64,000 bases of DNA from Anaeromassilibacillus sp. An250 (GTDB lineage: Bacteria; Bacillota; Clostridia; Oscillospirales; Acutalibacteraceae): NCBI RefSeq assembly GCF_002159845.1, contig NZ_NFJK01000001.1, positions 248,001 through 312,000 on the forward strand. The letters run 5' to 3'. Positions 8,449 to 16,550 of the stretch are shown here, in pieces. Under the pieces are notes generated by a model. It was not told the DNA's origin. It did not search any database and was given only the letters and a program-made list of their open reading frames with translations. The position numbers and the translations under genes are program-made. Every line of letters begins with the position of its first letter. Position 1 is the first letter of the stretch.

Positions 8449-8980
8449 AATCCTGGTTCCGCCCTCCCTTTCGGCCTTTTTGCCGCTTGTTTTTCTTTCC
8501 ATTGGATTTGTTAGCATCATTATACACTATCTTCCTGCGGGGTTTCAAGCGCTTTTTCCGCTTTGCATAGGATTTTTTTACTTTTCCTTCAATCCATTGC
8601 GCTTTCCTCCGAATCCAGTGCGCCAAAGCATGGAAAATGCACTTCAACGGACGGAAGAGGCAGAAGTCCAAAATCTTCCGGACGAATCGAACAACCCGGC
8701 TGCTGATGAGCCCAAAGGTCATGAAATACAGGCAAAAGCCGATGCCCTCCCCGGCGAGCAGATAAAACCGCACCTCCCCATAGGAGGCGGCCAACGCCAA
8801 CAGGAAGGTGACGATCCCCGCAACCGCCATAAACGCCAAATCCATCCAAAAGACATGGGAGGGCGTGCTCCGGATCATCGTCCGCACCATCTTCAACGCG
8901 TCGTAGAGGATTGCCAATGCAAAACCGGCCACCGTTGCGAGGATGAACCCCTGCATCTGTACCGCAAGCGAAATTTCCAC
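8402..8980 (-). CDS. yabQ: Spore cortex biosynthesis protein YabQ
   Basis: 192 aa. Four or so hydrophobic segments in the first 110 residues (AGFALAILYDALKMVR, LAFMAVAGIVTFLLALA, FYLLAGEGIGFCLYFMTFG), then a very basic tail (KKSYAKRKKRLKPRRK). This matches YabQ, a forespore/mother-cell membrane protein needed for cortex formation. The start is a GTG with SD GGGAG 9 nt upstream. It sits immediately after yabP (13-nt gap), as in Bacillus. The long basic tail overlaps the 5' end of divIC. Confidence 0.88.
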   Translation of the reverse strand: MEISLAVQMQGFILATVAGFALAILYDALKMVRTMIRSTPSHVFWMDLAFMAVAGIVTFLLALAASYGEVRFYLLAGEGIGFCLYFMTFGLISSRVVRFVRKILDFCLFRPLKCIFHALAHWIRRKAQWIEGKVKKSYAKRKKRLKPRRKIVYNDANKSNGKKNKRQKGRKGGRNQDYESHQTKKTAGKPAP

Positions 8981-8993
8981 GAGGATTCACTCC

Positions 8994-9278
8994 CTATTTG
9001 AACAGCTTGGCAAAAATTCCGCCTCCGGTGGCCTGGGGCTCTGCATAAGAGAGCGAAGAAATCTCTCCATCCAGCGTAAGCTCGCCCGTCTCCACGTTTA
9101 ATTTATTGATATGCAAATTTTTCCCCTTGACCACAAGCTCCCCAAGGTCCGTATAGGCCACGATGGTTTGCTCGTCGAAGCTGTCCACATTGGAAACCCC
9201 CGTCGCCGTGAAGGCTTTCCGGTTTTCCAAAATGACGCTGTGGGGCGTCTTCCCCACGATCTTCTTTTCCTCCGTCAT
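8994..9278 (-). CDS. yabP: Sporulation protein YabP
   Basis: 94 aa, YabP/YqfC family: HSVILENRKAFTATGVSNVDSFDEQ followed by LVVKGKNLHINKLNVETGELTLDGEISSLSY, the family's core. Required for late spore formation and conserved in spore formers. The ATG at 9278 has SD GGGAGGG; an upstream in-frame start lacks one. Clustered with yabQ and rqcP. Confidence 0.93.
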   Translation of the reverse strand: MTEEKKIVGKTPHSVILENRKAFTATGVSNVDSFDEQTIVAYTDLGELVVKGKNLHINKLNVETGELTLDGEISSLSYAEPQATGGGIFAKLFK

Positions 9279-9350
9279 GCCGATCCCTCCCATTGCATTT
9301 CTTTTGTCTATTTCTATGCGCAGGGAAGCGGGCATATGCGGAACAAAGCG

Positions 9351-9617
9351 TCAGGCGCGCGGCGCAGCCGGCTCGTCGGAGAGGACGCGGTACATCTCCC
9401 CCGCCTCTTCCTTGCGGGCGTACTCGTTGACGGAAACAACCTCCGCCTTGATGTTGCGCGAACCGAGCTGCAGCTCCAATACGTCCCCTTGCTTTACGTC
9501 GTAGGAGGCGCGTGCCACCTTACCGTTCACCAGCACGCGCCCAGCATCGCAAGCTTCGTTTGCTACGGTGCGGCGCTTAATAATCCGCGAAACTTTTAAA
9601 TATTTATCCAGTCTCAT
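9351..9617 (-). CDS. rqcP: S4-domain RNA-binding protein RqcP (YabO)
   Basis: 88 aa. An S4 domain starts at residue 1 (MRLDKYLKVSRIIKRRTVANE, then VLVNGKVARASYDVKQGDVLEL). RqcP works with RqcH on stalled 50S subunits in ribosome-associated quality control (alanine tailing), as shown for the Bacillus homologue. Gene order hup-rqcP-yabP-yabQ supports orthology. Confidence 0.93.
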   Translation of the reverse strand: MRLDKYLKVSRIIKRRTVANEACDAGRVLVNGKVARASYDVKQGDVLELQLGSRNIKAEVVSVNEYARKEEAGEMYRVLSDEPAAPRA

Positions 9618-9666
9618 TTAAAAACTCCTTTTCCCAGGCGCCATCACAGAGCGCCATGTGTTTTAA

Positions 9667-9722
9667 AAGAAAAAGGGCGCAACGCTCCAGGGCGATTTGC
9701 CCCGAGCCTTGCAGCCCTTGAT
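9667..9722 (-). terminator. Terminator downstream of hup
   Basis: Long GC-rich stem (AGGGCTGCAAGG.. pairing with ..GTTGCGCCCT, a few mismatches) followed by TTTTTC on the minus strand. It would separate hup from rqcP, or attenuate between them. Confidence 0.7.
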
Positions 9723-9741
9723 ACCCGAATACGGAACAAAC

Positions 9742-10017
9742 TTATTTGACCATGGCATCTTTAAATGCCTTGCCCGCCTTAAACGCCGGCACCTTGGAAG
9801 CCGGAATCGTGATCGGGGAATTGGTCCGCGGATCGCGGCCCTGGCGCTCGCTGCGTGCGCGTACCTCAAAGGTGCCGAATCCAACAATCTGTACTTTTTC
9901 CTCACAGGCGACTGCTTCGATGATCGTATCAAGAACCGCATTTACGGCGCTGTCCGCGTCTTTCTTAGACATACCGGTTTTTTCCGCAACAGCGGTAATC
10001 AATTCTGTCTTATTCAT
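9742..10017 (-). CDS. hup: HU-family nucleoid protein
   Basis: 91 aa, complete HU/IHF fold: MNKTELITAVAEKTGMSKKDA, the VQIVGFGTFEVRARSERQGRDP hinge and the arm tip NPxTG-like segment TNSPITIPASKVPAFKAGKAFKD. It bends and compacts DNA without strong sequence preference. SD GGAGGT precedes the ATG. The position between mazG and rqcP is common in clostridia. Confidence 0.96.
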   Translation of the reverse strand: MNKTELITAVAEKTGMSKKDADSAVNAVLDTIIEAVACEEKVQIVGFGTFEVRARSERQGRDPRTNSPITIPASKVPAFKAGKAFKDAMVK

Positions 10018-10109
10018 GAGATGTACCTCCGTGTTTTTTTATTATTCAACAGCCTTCCTTCAACCATAGTATGATTGAAAAGCTGTGAATTATTTCAGTA
10101 TTCTGCGGA

Positions 10110-10907
10110 TCAAGCTTGAGATTTCTTTGCTTCTTCCCAAAGCTTGTCTAATGCATCGATGCCCGCGGACTGCATATCGACCCCGCGCGCATTCGCCAAT
10201 TCTTCCACCTTCTGGAAACGGCGGATAAATTTTTCGCAGGCCTCACTGAGGGATTGTTCTGCGCTGACGTGAAGGAAGCGGGCCACATTGACGACCGAGA
10301 AGAGCAGGTCCCCCAGCTCCTCGGCGCAGGCATCCTCGCCCTCTGCGCGGATTGCTTCGCGCAGTTCAGCGGTTTCCTCCTCGACCTTGTCCAGTGCTCC
10401 AGAGACGTCCGGCCAATCAAAGCCGACCTTCGCCGCCTTCTGCTGCACTTTCTGGCTGCGCATCAACGCCGGCAATGCCTTGCTGACGCTTTGCAGCACT
10501 TCGGTCTGCGTCTTTTGCGCCTTTGTCTTCTTCTTGATCGCGTCCCAATTGGTGAGCACATCCTCTGTGCCGTCCACCGTTACGGAACCGAACACGTGCG
10601 GATGGCGTTCCACCATCTTTTTCGCTTCCCCGTCCACCACATCGGAGAAATCGAACCGGCCCTCTTCCTCTTCGATTTCCGAGTGGAAGAGCACCTGCAA
10701 CAGGACATCGCCAAGCTCCTCCTGCAACAGGACAGGGTCTTCGGTATCGATGGCTTCGACCGCTTCATAGGTCTCCTCAATGAAACAGTTGCGGATGCTT
10801 TGATGCGTCTGCTCGCGGTCCCATGGACACCCGCCGGGGGCGCGCAGGATCTTCATGATTTCCAGCAAGTCGTCCATACTGTATTTGTCTTTTCTTTGAA
10901 ACTCCAA
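10110..10907 (-). CDS. mazG: Nucleoside triphosphate pyrophosphohydrolase MazG
   Basis: 265 aa with two MazG modules. The first (about 12-125) has LRAPGGCPWDREQTHQS and the EExxD-type metal site EETYEAVEAI plus EELGDVLLQ; the second (about 165-255) has EEETAELREAI and EELGDLLFSV. It hydrolyses NTPs to NMP and PPi, cleaning up abnormal nucleotides. It lies between the SpoVB-like flippase and hup, equivalent to Bacillus yabN, but lacks the N-terminal tetrapyrrole methylase-like domain that YabN carries. Confidence 0.93.
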   Translation of the reverse strand: MEFQRKDKYSMDDLLEIMKILRAPGGCPWDREQTHQSIRNCFIEETYEAVEAIDTEDPVLLQEELGDVLLQVLFHSEIEEEEGRFDFSDVVDGEAKKMVERHPHVFGSVTVDGTEDVLTNWDAIKKKTKAQKTQTEVLQSVSKALPALMRSQKVQQKAAKVGFDWPDVSGALDKVEEETAELREAIRAEGEDACAEELGDLLFSVVNVARFLHVSAEQSLSEACEKFIRRFQKVEELANARGVDMQSAGIDALDKLWEEAKKSQA

Positions 10908-10989
10908 GTGTCTTACACCTCTGCTTCCGAAACCGTTCTACGAATCCAATCAACCCGTTGCCATCGGGCAAAAATGAACAAGTTCTATA

Positions 10990-12738
10990 TTACCTTATCC
11001 AACCATGATTTTCAAGTATTTTGGCAATTTTTTGTCCCTTCGGCAGCATCAGGACATCGCTTTTCTGCAAAGCCCTCGTCCAAAGCATGCAGGCGCCATA
11101 GACCACGACCGCCACAAACAACGCTAGAACAGTGGCAATACGGCTGCTTACCACCACGGAGGCAAATTTCTGCACCAGATAAGCGGACAGGACGCAAACG
11201 CCTCCCGAAAGGAAGGGCTTTACAAACAGCCCAATCCAGTTCAGCTTGATCTTGGCCTCCCGGCACAGCAGAACCAACCCGAACACCGTCAGGAAGAAAT
11301 AGCAGACCAGCGTGCCGATCCCTGCGCCCATCACATTGATCTCCGGGATTCCAACCAACAGGTAATTGAGAACCACTTTGATGACCAACCCCACAGAGAG
11401 CAGCTTAATGGGCAGGTCGACGCGCCCCACCGCCTGCAACATACTGTTGATCGGGGTATCCGTGGCGGCAAAAATTGCGCCGAGGCCCAGGAGGATCAGG
11501 ATTTTTCCCGTTATCTCATTATAGCCCAACAGCTGCGTAATCGGCCCGGAGAGGACGGAAAGCCCCAAGCCCGCCGGAATGGTAATCATCGCCACAACGC
11601 GCAGGACGGTTTCAATGCTGTTTTTGATCTTCTTCGGGTCGCCTGTGGTCCAGGCCGTGGTGACATTCGGAAGGGCTGACACGCCAAACGCCTGGGTGAT
11701 CGCCGGTACGAGCATAAACAGGGTCGTCGCATTGCCGTAACAGCCGAACAGGAACGTCGGGACGCGGTCCGTTTGGATGACGACTTCGCTCAACAAGCCG
11801 CTGTATTCCTGCAGCAACACCTCCGGATGAACGGACATAATATCGCGCAGACGGCGCTGTACAAACGTCGTATCTACCAGGCTGGAAAGATTGACCGCCA
11901 GAGCGCCCAGCGCCACCGGGATGGCCGTTCGTACCAGGCGGACCACCGTCTGCTTCATCGGATAGGGACGCGGCGAGCCGGCCAGCATCTCGTGCGTAAT
12001 CCCGTCCCCATTGCATTTATGGTAAATCCACAGGAAGACAAAGCCAAAAGCGGAGCCGACGGTCACGCCAAAAATCGCTCCCGCAGCGGCATAGGGCAGG
12101 GCGGCTGCTTTGGCGTATTCCACCGATTCCACCGGGATTCCATAGACCGTGCCGGAGGCCGCATATTCGTTTAATCCGTTCTGGATCACTAGATATGCGC
12201 CCGCCAACCCCAGTACCAGCTTGAACAGCGCTTCCACCACTTCGGAGAGGGCGGTGGGGTACATATTGCGCAGGCCCTCGTAATAGCCGCGGTAAATGGC
12301 CACCATGCTGCTGAATAAGATCGCAGGGGATAGCAAATAGATGGCGGGCAGCGCGTTCATATCCCCGCTGTCCGTTGCATAGGAGACGTATGGCTTCGCG
12401 CCGAAGAACATCAGGCAAAACGCCAAAAGGCCCAGCGCCAGAAAGATCGGGATCGACACTTTATGGATCTGCCGGATGTCCCGGAAGCGGCCCCTCGCAT
12501 AATTCTCCGATACCAGCCGGGCAATCGCAATGGGGAACCCCGCGGTGGCCAGGCTAAAAATTGGGTTATACAGGTTGTACGCCGTCGAAAAATACCCCAT
12601 GCCGACCGGCGTGATAATTAAATTCAGAGGAATTTTGAAAAGCGCGCCGATCACCTTTACAATCGCGACAGCGACTAGAAGGATCAATGCGCCGTGCAGG
12701 AAGCTTTGCTTCGTGGGGCCTCCCATCCGTTTTCCCAT
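10990..12738 (-). CDS. spoVB: Stage V sporulation protein B-like MOP flippase
   Basis: About 582 aa polytopic membrane protein with roughly 14 transmembrane helices, MATE/MOP (MurJ-like) superfamily. The N-terminus TKQSFLHGALILLVAVAIVK and the segment LNLIITPVGMGYFSTAYNLYNP match SpoVB/YtgP polysaccharide transporters. SpoVB is required for spore cortex peptidoglycan and may flip lipid-linked precursors. ATG at 12738 is preferred because it puts the first helix near the N-terminus; a GTG at 12780 with GGGAG and an ATG at 12753 are also possible. First gene of the yab cluster. Confidence 0.9.
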   Translation of the reverse strand: MGKRMGGPTKQSFLHGALILLVAVAIVKVIGALFKIPLNLIITPVGMGYFSTAYNLYNPIFSLATAGFPIAIARLVSENYARGRFRDIRQIHKVSIPIFLALGLLAFCLMFFGAKPYVSYATDSGDMNALPAIYLLSPAILFSSMVAIYRGYYEGLRNMYPTALSEVVEALFKLVLGLAGAYLVIQNGLNEYAASGTVYGIPVESVEYAKAAALPYAAAGAIFGVTVGSAFGFVFLWIYHKCNGDGITHEMLAGSPRPYPMKQTVVRLVRTAIPVALGALAVNLSSLVDTTFVQRRLRDIMSVHPEVLLQEYSGLLSEVVIQTDRVPTFLFGCYGNATTLFMLVPAITQAFGVSALPNVTTAWTTGDPKKIKNSIETVLRVVAMITIPAGLGLSVLSGPITQLLGYNEITGKILILLGLGAIFAATDTPINSMLQAVGRVDLPIKLLSVGLVIKVVLNYLLVGIPEINVMGAGIGTLVCYFFLTVFGLVLLCREAKIKLNWIGLFVKPFLSGGVCVLSAYLVQKFASVVVSSRIATVLALFVAVVVYGACMLWTRALQKSDVLMLPKGQKIAKILENHGWIR

Positions 12739-12873
12739 AGATAATCCTACCATCCCATCTCCATCTTTTTGCGGCTGCACCGCCGCTCTCCCGGGATAGA
12801 TCCCATCCGTTCATATATACGGTATCTATGGATGGATTAGACCTCCATCACCCTTGCACAACGCTAAGAACAC

Positions 12874-12899
12874 AAAAAGAGGGGTTTCCCCCTCTTTTT
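12874..12899. terminator. Bidirectional terminator
   Basis: AAAAAGAGGGG-TTT-CCCCCTCTTTTT: a symmetrical stem with an A-run before and a T-run after. It ends the zinc-ribbon gene on the minus strand and would block transcription from either side. Confidence 0.8.
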
Positions 12900-12927
12900 C
12901 ATCTACCTATTTCCTTAAATGCCGAAC

Positions 12928-13293
12928 TTACTGCGCATCGAATTTACTGCCGCACATATTGCAATAACATGCCTCCGCCGGGTTTTCCGCTCCGCACTTC
13001 TTGCAGATCACTTTACTGCGCAACGCAGAAATCTGATCGTTTACTGCATCCAACTGCTCATACAGGTCGTCGATGGTCGTGATGCATTCATCTGCCAAGT
13101 CCGCGGAATCATTTCCCGTCTTTTTGGCGTCATATATCACCCTGCCCAGGGCTTCAAAGCGCTTGGAAATTTCATTGTTCAGATCCGCCGCGCTCAGCCT
13201 CAGCTTGGAAATATCCACCATCTGGCCCGCTTTTTTGCCAACGGCATTGACTGCTTCTTTTGCATTCACGACGACATCTTCAAAAAGTCCCAT
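12928..13293 (-). CDS. Small helical protein with C-terminal zinc ribbon
   Basis: 121 aa. Residues 1-95 are mostly alpha-helical and coiled-coil-like (KEAVNAVGKKAGQMVDISK, then DLYEQLDAVNDQISALRSK). The end is a four-cysteine ribbon CKKCGAENPAEACYCNMCG. Such 'zinc ribbon domain' proteins are frequent in clostridia without a defined function. ATG at 13293 has GGGAG 9 nt upstream; the GTG two codons earlier is too close to the SD. Single-gene unit between two terminator-like regions. Confidence 0.75.
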   Translation of the reverse strand: MGLFEDVVVNAKEAVNAVGKKAGQMVDISKLRLSAADLNNEISKRFEALGRVIYDAKKTGNDSADLADECITTIDDLYEQLDAVNDQISALRSKVICKKCGAENPAEACYCNMCGSKFDAQ

Positions 13294-13409
13294 TTTCACA
13301 CGCTCCCTTTTTATGATAGTTTGCTCAATTATAGCACCAATTGATTCTGGAAATCAAGGGTTTCCCTAGGAATCTCTTCCAATGTGGATAAAATGCCTTT
13401 GTCCACTTG

Positions 13410-14381
13410 CTATTCCCCGTAAACGCCGCCCCCGATAAACTCCCGTAGTAGGGAAGTTTTCGGCACAAGCGCCTGCGAAATCGTTGTGAACCGCCGCAGG
13501 CAATCTGCCAGTTCACACGCCTGCGGATAATAGGGTTCCGAGGGATCCACGCGCTCCAAAAGCGGAAGCGCCTGCGCCCGCATCACGCACGGTTCATAGC
13601 AATGCAGGGAATTGATTGTGACATCTGCCTCCCCGCGATAGGGCTTGATGTATTTCCGCTCCCCGTCCATCACGGTATCCCACATATCCAATGTCCGGCC
13701 CGGCTGGGTGTTGCGGAACAGGGAATCCCGCACCAACCGGCGCACCAAGCGCACCTGGTTCGGTGAAAGGAACGCTTCGCCCTGCTCTTCAAAGCCCTGT
13801 TTAACGCTGATATATATTTTCAAAACACCGTCCTCCGGCAGATGCCGGCTGATCGCTGGATTGAGCGCATGGATGCCCTCGACCACCGCGATCTCCCGTT
13901 CCCCAAAGCGGATACGCCGGGTATAAGGGTGCGGGCAGTGATTCTCAAAATCAAAGACCGGCATATCGCAGGTGTTGGTCTCCATCAAATCGAGCAGGCA
14001 GCGTTCCAACAGCGGGACGTTCAATGCCTCCACCGACTCATAGTCATGCTGGCCGTTTTCCAATAGGGGCGCGTCCGATTCCCCTTTATAAAAGTTATCG
14101 AGCGAAATCACCTGCGAACCGATGCCGCATTCCCGCAAAGCGTCCAACAGGATGTGCGCGGTGGTCGTCTTTCCGCTGCTGGACGGCCCCGCCAGCATGA
14201 TGACCTTGCATAGGTCCGTAGAGGAGGCGATGGTTTCCGCGATCCTTCGGATATCCCGATGAAACGCAGCCTCTGTCCGGGCAATAAACGCAGAGGCATT
14301 GTGTTCCGCCTCATAATTGATGCGCTCCAGGTCGTTCTCATACCGATGATAAAGTTTGTCTTGCCCGCCAATATTCTTCAT
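13410..14381 (-). CDS. Uridine kinase-like nucleoside kinase
   Basis: 323 aa P-loop kinase: Walker A GPSSSGKTTTA near residue 65, ISLDNFYKGESDAP (substrate loop), a Walker B-like strand VVEGIHALNP, and an RLVRRLVRDSLFRN lid. It resembles the C-terminal half of the about 550-aa clostridial nucleoside kinases that also carry TGS/ThrRS-like N-terminal domains; here those are absent. The start overlaps hemZ by 44 nt, so translation is probably coupled. Confidence 0.83.
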   Translation of the reverse strand: MKNIGGQDKLYHRYENDLERINYEAEHNASAFIARTEAAFHRDIRRIAETIASSTDLCKVIMLAGPSSSGKTTTAHILLDALRECGIGSQVISLDNFYKGESDAPLLENGQHDYESVEALNVPLLERCLLDLMETNTCDMPVFDFENHCPHPYTRRIRFGEREIAVVEGIHALNPAISRHLPEDGVLKIYISVKQGFEEQGEAFLSPNQVRLVRRLVRDSLFRNTQPGRTLDMWDTVMDGERKYIKPYRGEADVTINSLHCYEPCVMRAQALPLLERVDPSEPYYPQACELADCLRRFTTISQALVPKTSLLREFIGGGVYGE

Positions 14382-15897
14382 AAATGGTTCTCACCTGTTC
14401 TTTTCTTGTAAGCATTTCCCCGTGGCGGCGGATGTATTCATACGGGTACTTGAAATTAAAAATGCGTTTGAGCTGGTCGGAATACGGGTCCCGCACCTTC
14501 GTGACCGCACCCGCACCGCATGCCAATATGGTATGCGTTTCATCCATGATATAGACATTGTAGAGGCTCTCTTTCCCCTGCTTCGCCCAACCCGTGTTTT
14601 CCAGGTTGCCCACCATCCGGCTTTGCCGGTACAGATAATACGGCGCATAGCCATGTTGGAGGAGCTGTGCATCGCCCCAATCCAACATATCCCCCGCCAG
14701 CGCAGCATCCCTGCTGAAGGGTTCGCTGTCGTCCTGGAAGATGCGCGCGGACCGCTTCAAGGAAAGCGTGTGTACGGTAATGCTCTCTGGATGGAGTGCC
14801 AACACGCCCTGCATCGTCTCCTGGAAACTCTCCATGGTATCCTCCGGGAGGCCGACGATCAAATCCATATTGATGTCATCGTATCCGCAGGCGCGGGCCA
14901 ACGAAAATGCTTCCAGCGTCTGCGCCGCCGTGTGCCGGCGTCCGATCGTCTCCAACACATGGTCGTTCAGCGTCTGCGGGTTGATGCTGATCCGCGTCAC
15001 CCCGCGCGGAAGCATGGCTTTCAGCTTCTCTGCTGTGATGGTGTCGGGACGCCCCGCCTCCACGGTAAACTCGCGGCAGGTGCTCATGTCAAACGCCGCC
15101 GTAATCGTGTCCAGCAACTGGGCCAACTGCTTCGCAGAAAGCGTAGTGGGCGTTCCACCGCCGATGTACACCGATTCCAGGCGGAGGCCAAGCCCCTTTG
15201 CCACCTCTGCCGTATGTTGGATTTCCACGCAGAGCAGTTCCAAATACTCTGGGATGAGCTTTGCGGTGCGCTCCACAGAAGACGACACAAAGGAGCAATA
15301 CGAACAGCGCGTGGGGCAAAACGGGATGGAAACATACAGGCTAAACGATTCGGGACGGGAAAGGGACAAAATCTTCTGCTCGTTCCCCATGGTGATGCGG
15401 CTCAACTCCGTTTTTTCCGCGCTCACCAGCCAGTCCTGCTGGAAGCTCTGCAAGGCCGCTTCCTCCCCCATGCGCTCTGCGAGGCTGCGCAACAGCTTGA
15501 TCGGGCGAACCCCCGTGAGGATTCCCCACTTTGGCGTGTATGCACAGGCCTGTGTAAGCAGCCCAAAGAGCAAGACGCCCATACGCCGTTCCAACTCCTT
15601 GAGATCCCCCGGGAAAGAGAGCGATGTGCGTTCCTCGGCTGTCCGCTCCCTTCCGCCAAAGAATAAACGGGCTTGCAGCCGGATGCCGCCTAACTCCGTT
15701 TGCATACCCGTGTAAGCACCCAATGTGCCGTAGTCCAGAATATGCGCCCCGTTCCCATCCGTTCCGCAGGGGATGGTTTCAATCCGATGATATGGAAAAA
15801 AGATGCGGCACAGGTTTTCCATCTCATAGTGGAAGGGATGCTCCGCAATGTAAAGCCGCATCACCGGGGCGCTTTGATACAATGTTCTTTCTGCCAT
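14338..15897 (-). CDS. hemZ: Radical SAM coproporphyrinogen III oxidase-like protein HemZ
   Basis: 519 aa. An N-terminal domain specific to HemZ (about 1-180) precedes a radical SAM barrel with the cluster motif CPTRCSYCSF, then GGGTPTTLS, TVEAGRPDTI, RISINPQTLND and MDLIVGLPEDT. HemZ oxygen-independently converts coproporphyrinogen or a related tetrapyrrole; its substrate in organisms without full haem synthesis is uncertain. It sits in the usual relA-MBL-hemZ neighbourhood. The ATG is 2 nt past the MBL stop region. Confidence 0.92.
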   Translation of the reverse strand: MAERTLYQSAPVMRLYIAEHPFHYEMENLCRIFFPYHRIETIPCGTDGNGAHILDYGTLGAYTGMQTELGGIRLQARLFFGGRERTAEERTSLSFPGDLKELERRMGVLLFGLLTQACAYTPKWGILTGVRPIKLLRSLAERMGEEAALQSFQQDWLVSAEKTELSRITMGNEQKILSLSRPESFSLYVSIPFCPTRCSYCSFVSSSVERTAKLIPEYLELLCVEIQHTAEVAKGLGLRLESVYIGGGTPTTLSAKQLAQLLDTITAAFDMSTCREFTVEAGRPDTITAEKLKAMLPRGVTRISINPQTLNDHVLETIGRRHTAAQTLEAFSLARACGYDDINMDLIVGLPEDTMESFQETMQGVLALHPESITVHTLSLKRSARIFQDDSEPFSRDAALAGDMLDWGDAQLLQHGYAPYYLYRQSRMVGNLENTGWAKQGKESLYNVYIMDETHTILACGAGAVTKVRDPYSDQLKRIFNFKYPYEYIRRHGEMLTRKEQVRTIYEEYWRARQTLSSV

Positions 15898-15901
15898 GAG
15901 G

Positions 15902-16519
15902 TCAGCCCTCTACAAACGGATTGTGCTTCCGCTCAAAGCCCAAAGTTGTCTCCCATTCATGCCCTGGATAGACATGATAATCCCCTTCCAAAGCGCAAAG
16001 GCGTTTCAGGGACGCGAGCAGCTGCGGATAACTACCCGTCGGGAAATCCGTCCGCCCGGCGCTCATCTTAAAGAGGGTATCCCCACTGAAAATAGCGCCC
16101 TCCACCACATAGCAGCAGCTGCCGATGGTGTGACCCGGCGTGTGCAGGACATGAATGCGCAGGTTTCCCAGCGGGATGACGTCGCCATCGGAGACCGTGA
16201 CGTCGGCCTTTAGCGGCGGAAGCGGACGGCCCGTCAGTTCAACGGACAAATTCAAGGCACTGTCCGTGAGGAACAGCTCGTCCTCCGCGTCGATGTACAA
16301 TTTCGCGCCGGTCTTCTTCTGAATCTCCGCAACGCCCGCAATGTGATCCCAATGGCCGTGGGTCAGCAAAATCGCCTGGACGTCCGCTTCCTCCACCGCT
16401 TTCAGGAGGCTGGCATTCACAAAGCCCGGGTCAATCACCGCTGATGCGCCGGTGGATTCATCTGTCAACATATAACAATTGGTGGGCAACGGCCCGCCGG
16501 TATATCTGGTTACTTTCAT
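15902..16519 (-). CDS. Metallo-beta-lactamase fold hydrolase (glyoxalase II-like)
   Basis: 205 aa. Metal ligands are in THGHWDHIAG, HTPGHTIGSCC, FSGDTLF and the C-terminal YPGHEWETT. This is the YqgX/GloB-like hydroxyacylglutathione hydrolase group that follows relA in many Firmicutes. The substrate in glutathione-free anaerobes is unknown. ATG at 16519 has GGAGAG 6-7 nt upstream; a start at 16573 would overlap relA without an SD. Confidence 0.88.
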   Translation of the reverse strand: MKVTRYTGGPLPTNCYMLTDESTGASAVIDPGFVNASLLKAVEEADVQAILLTHGHWDHIAGVAEIQKKTGAKLYIDAEDELFLTDSALNLSVELTGRPLPPLKADVTVSDGDVIPLGNLRIHVLHTPGHTIGSCCYVVEGAIFSGDTLFKMSAGRTDFPTGSYPQLLASLKRLCALEGDYHVYPGHEWETTLGFERKHNPFVEG

Positions 16520-16550
16520 AAGGAACTCTCCATTTCTATAACACAGCCGA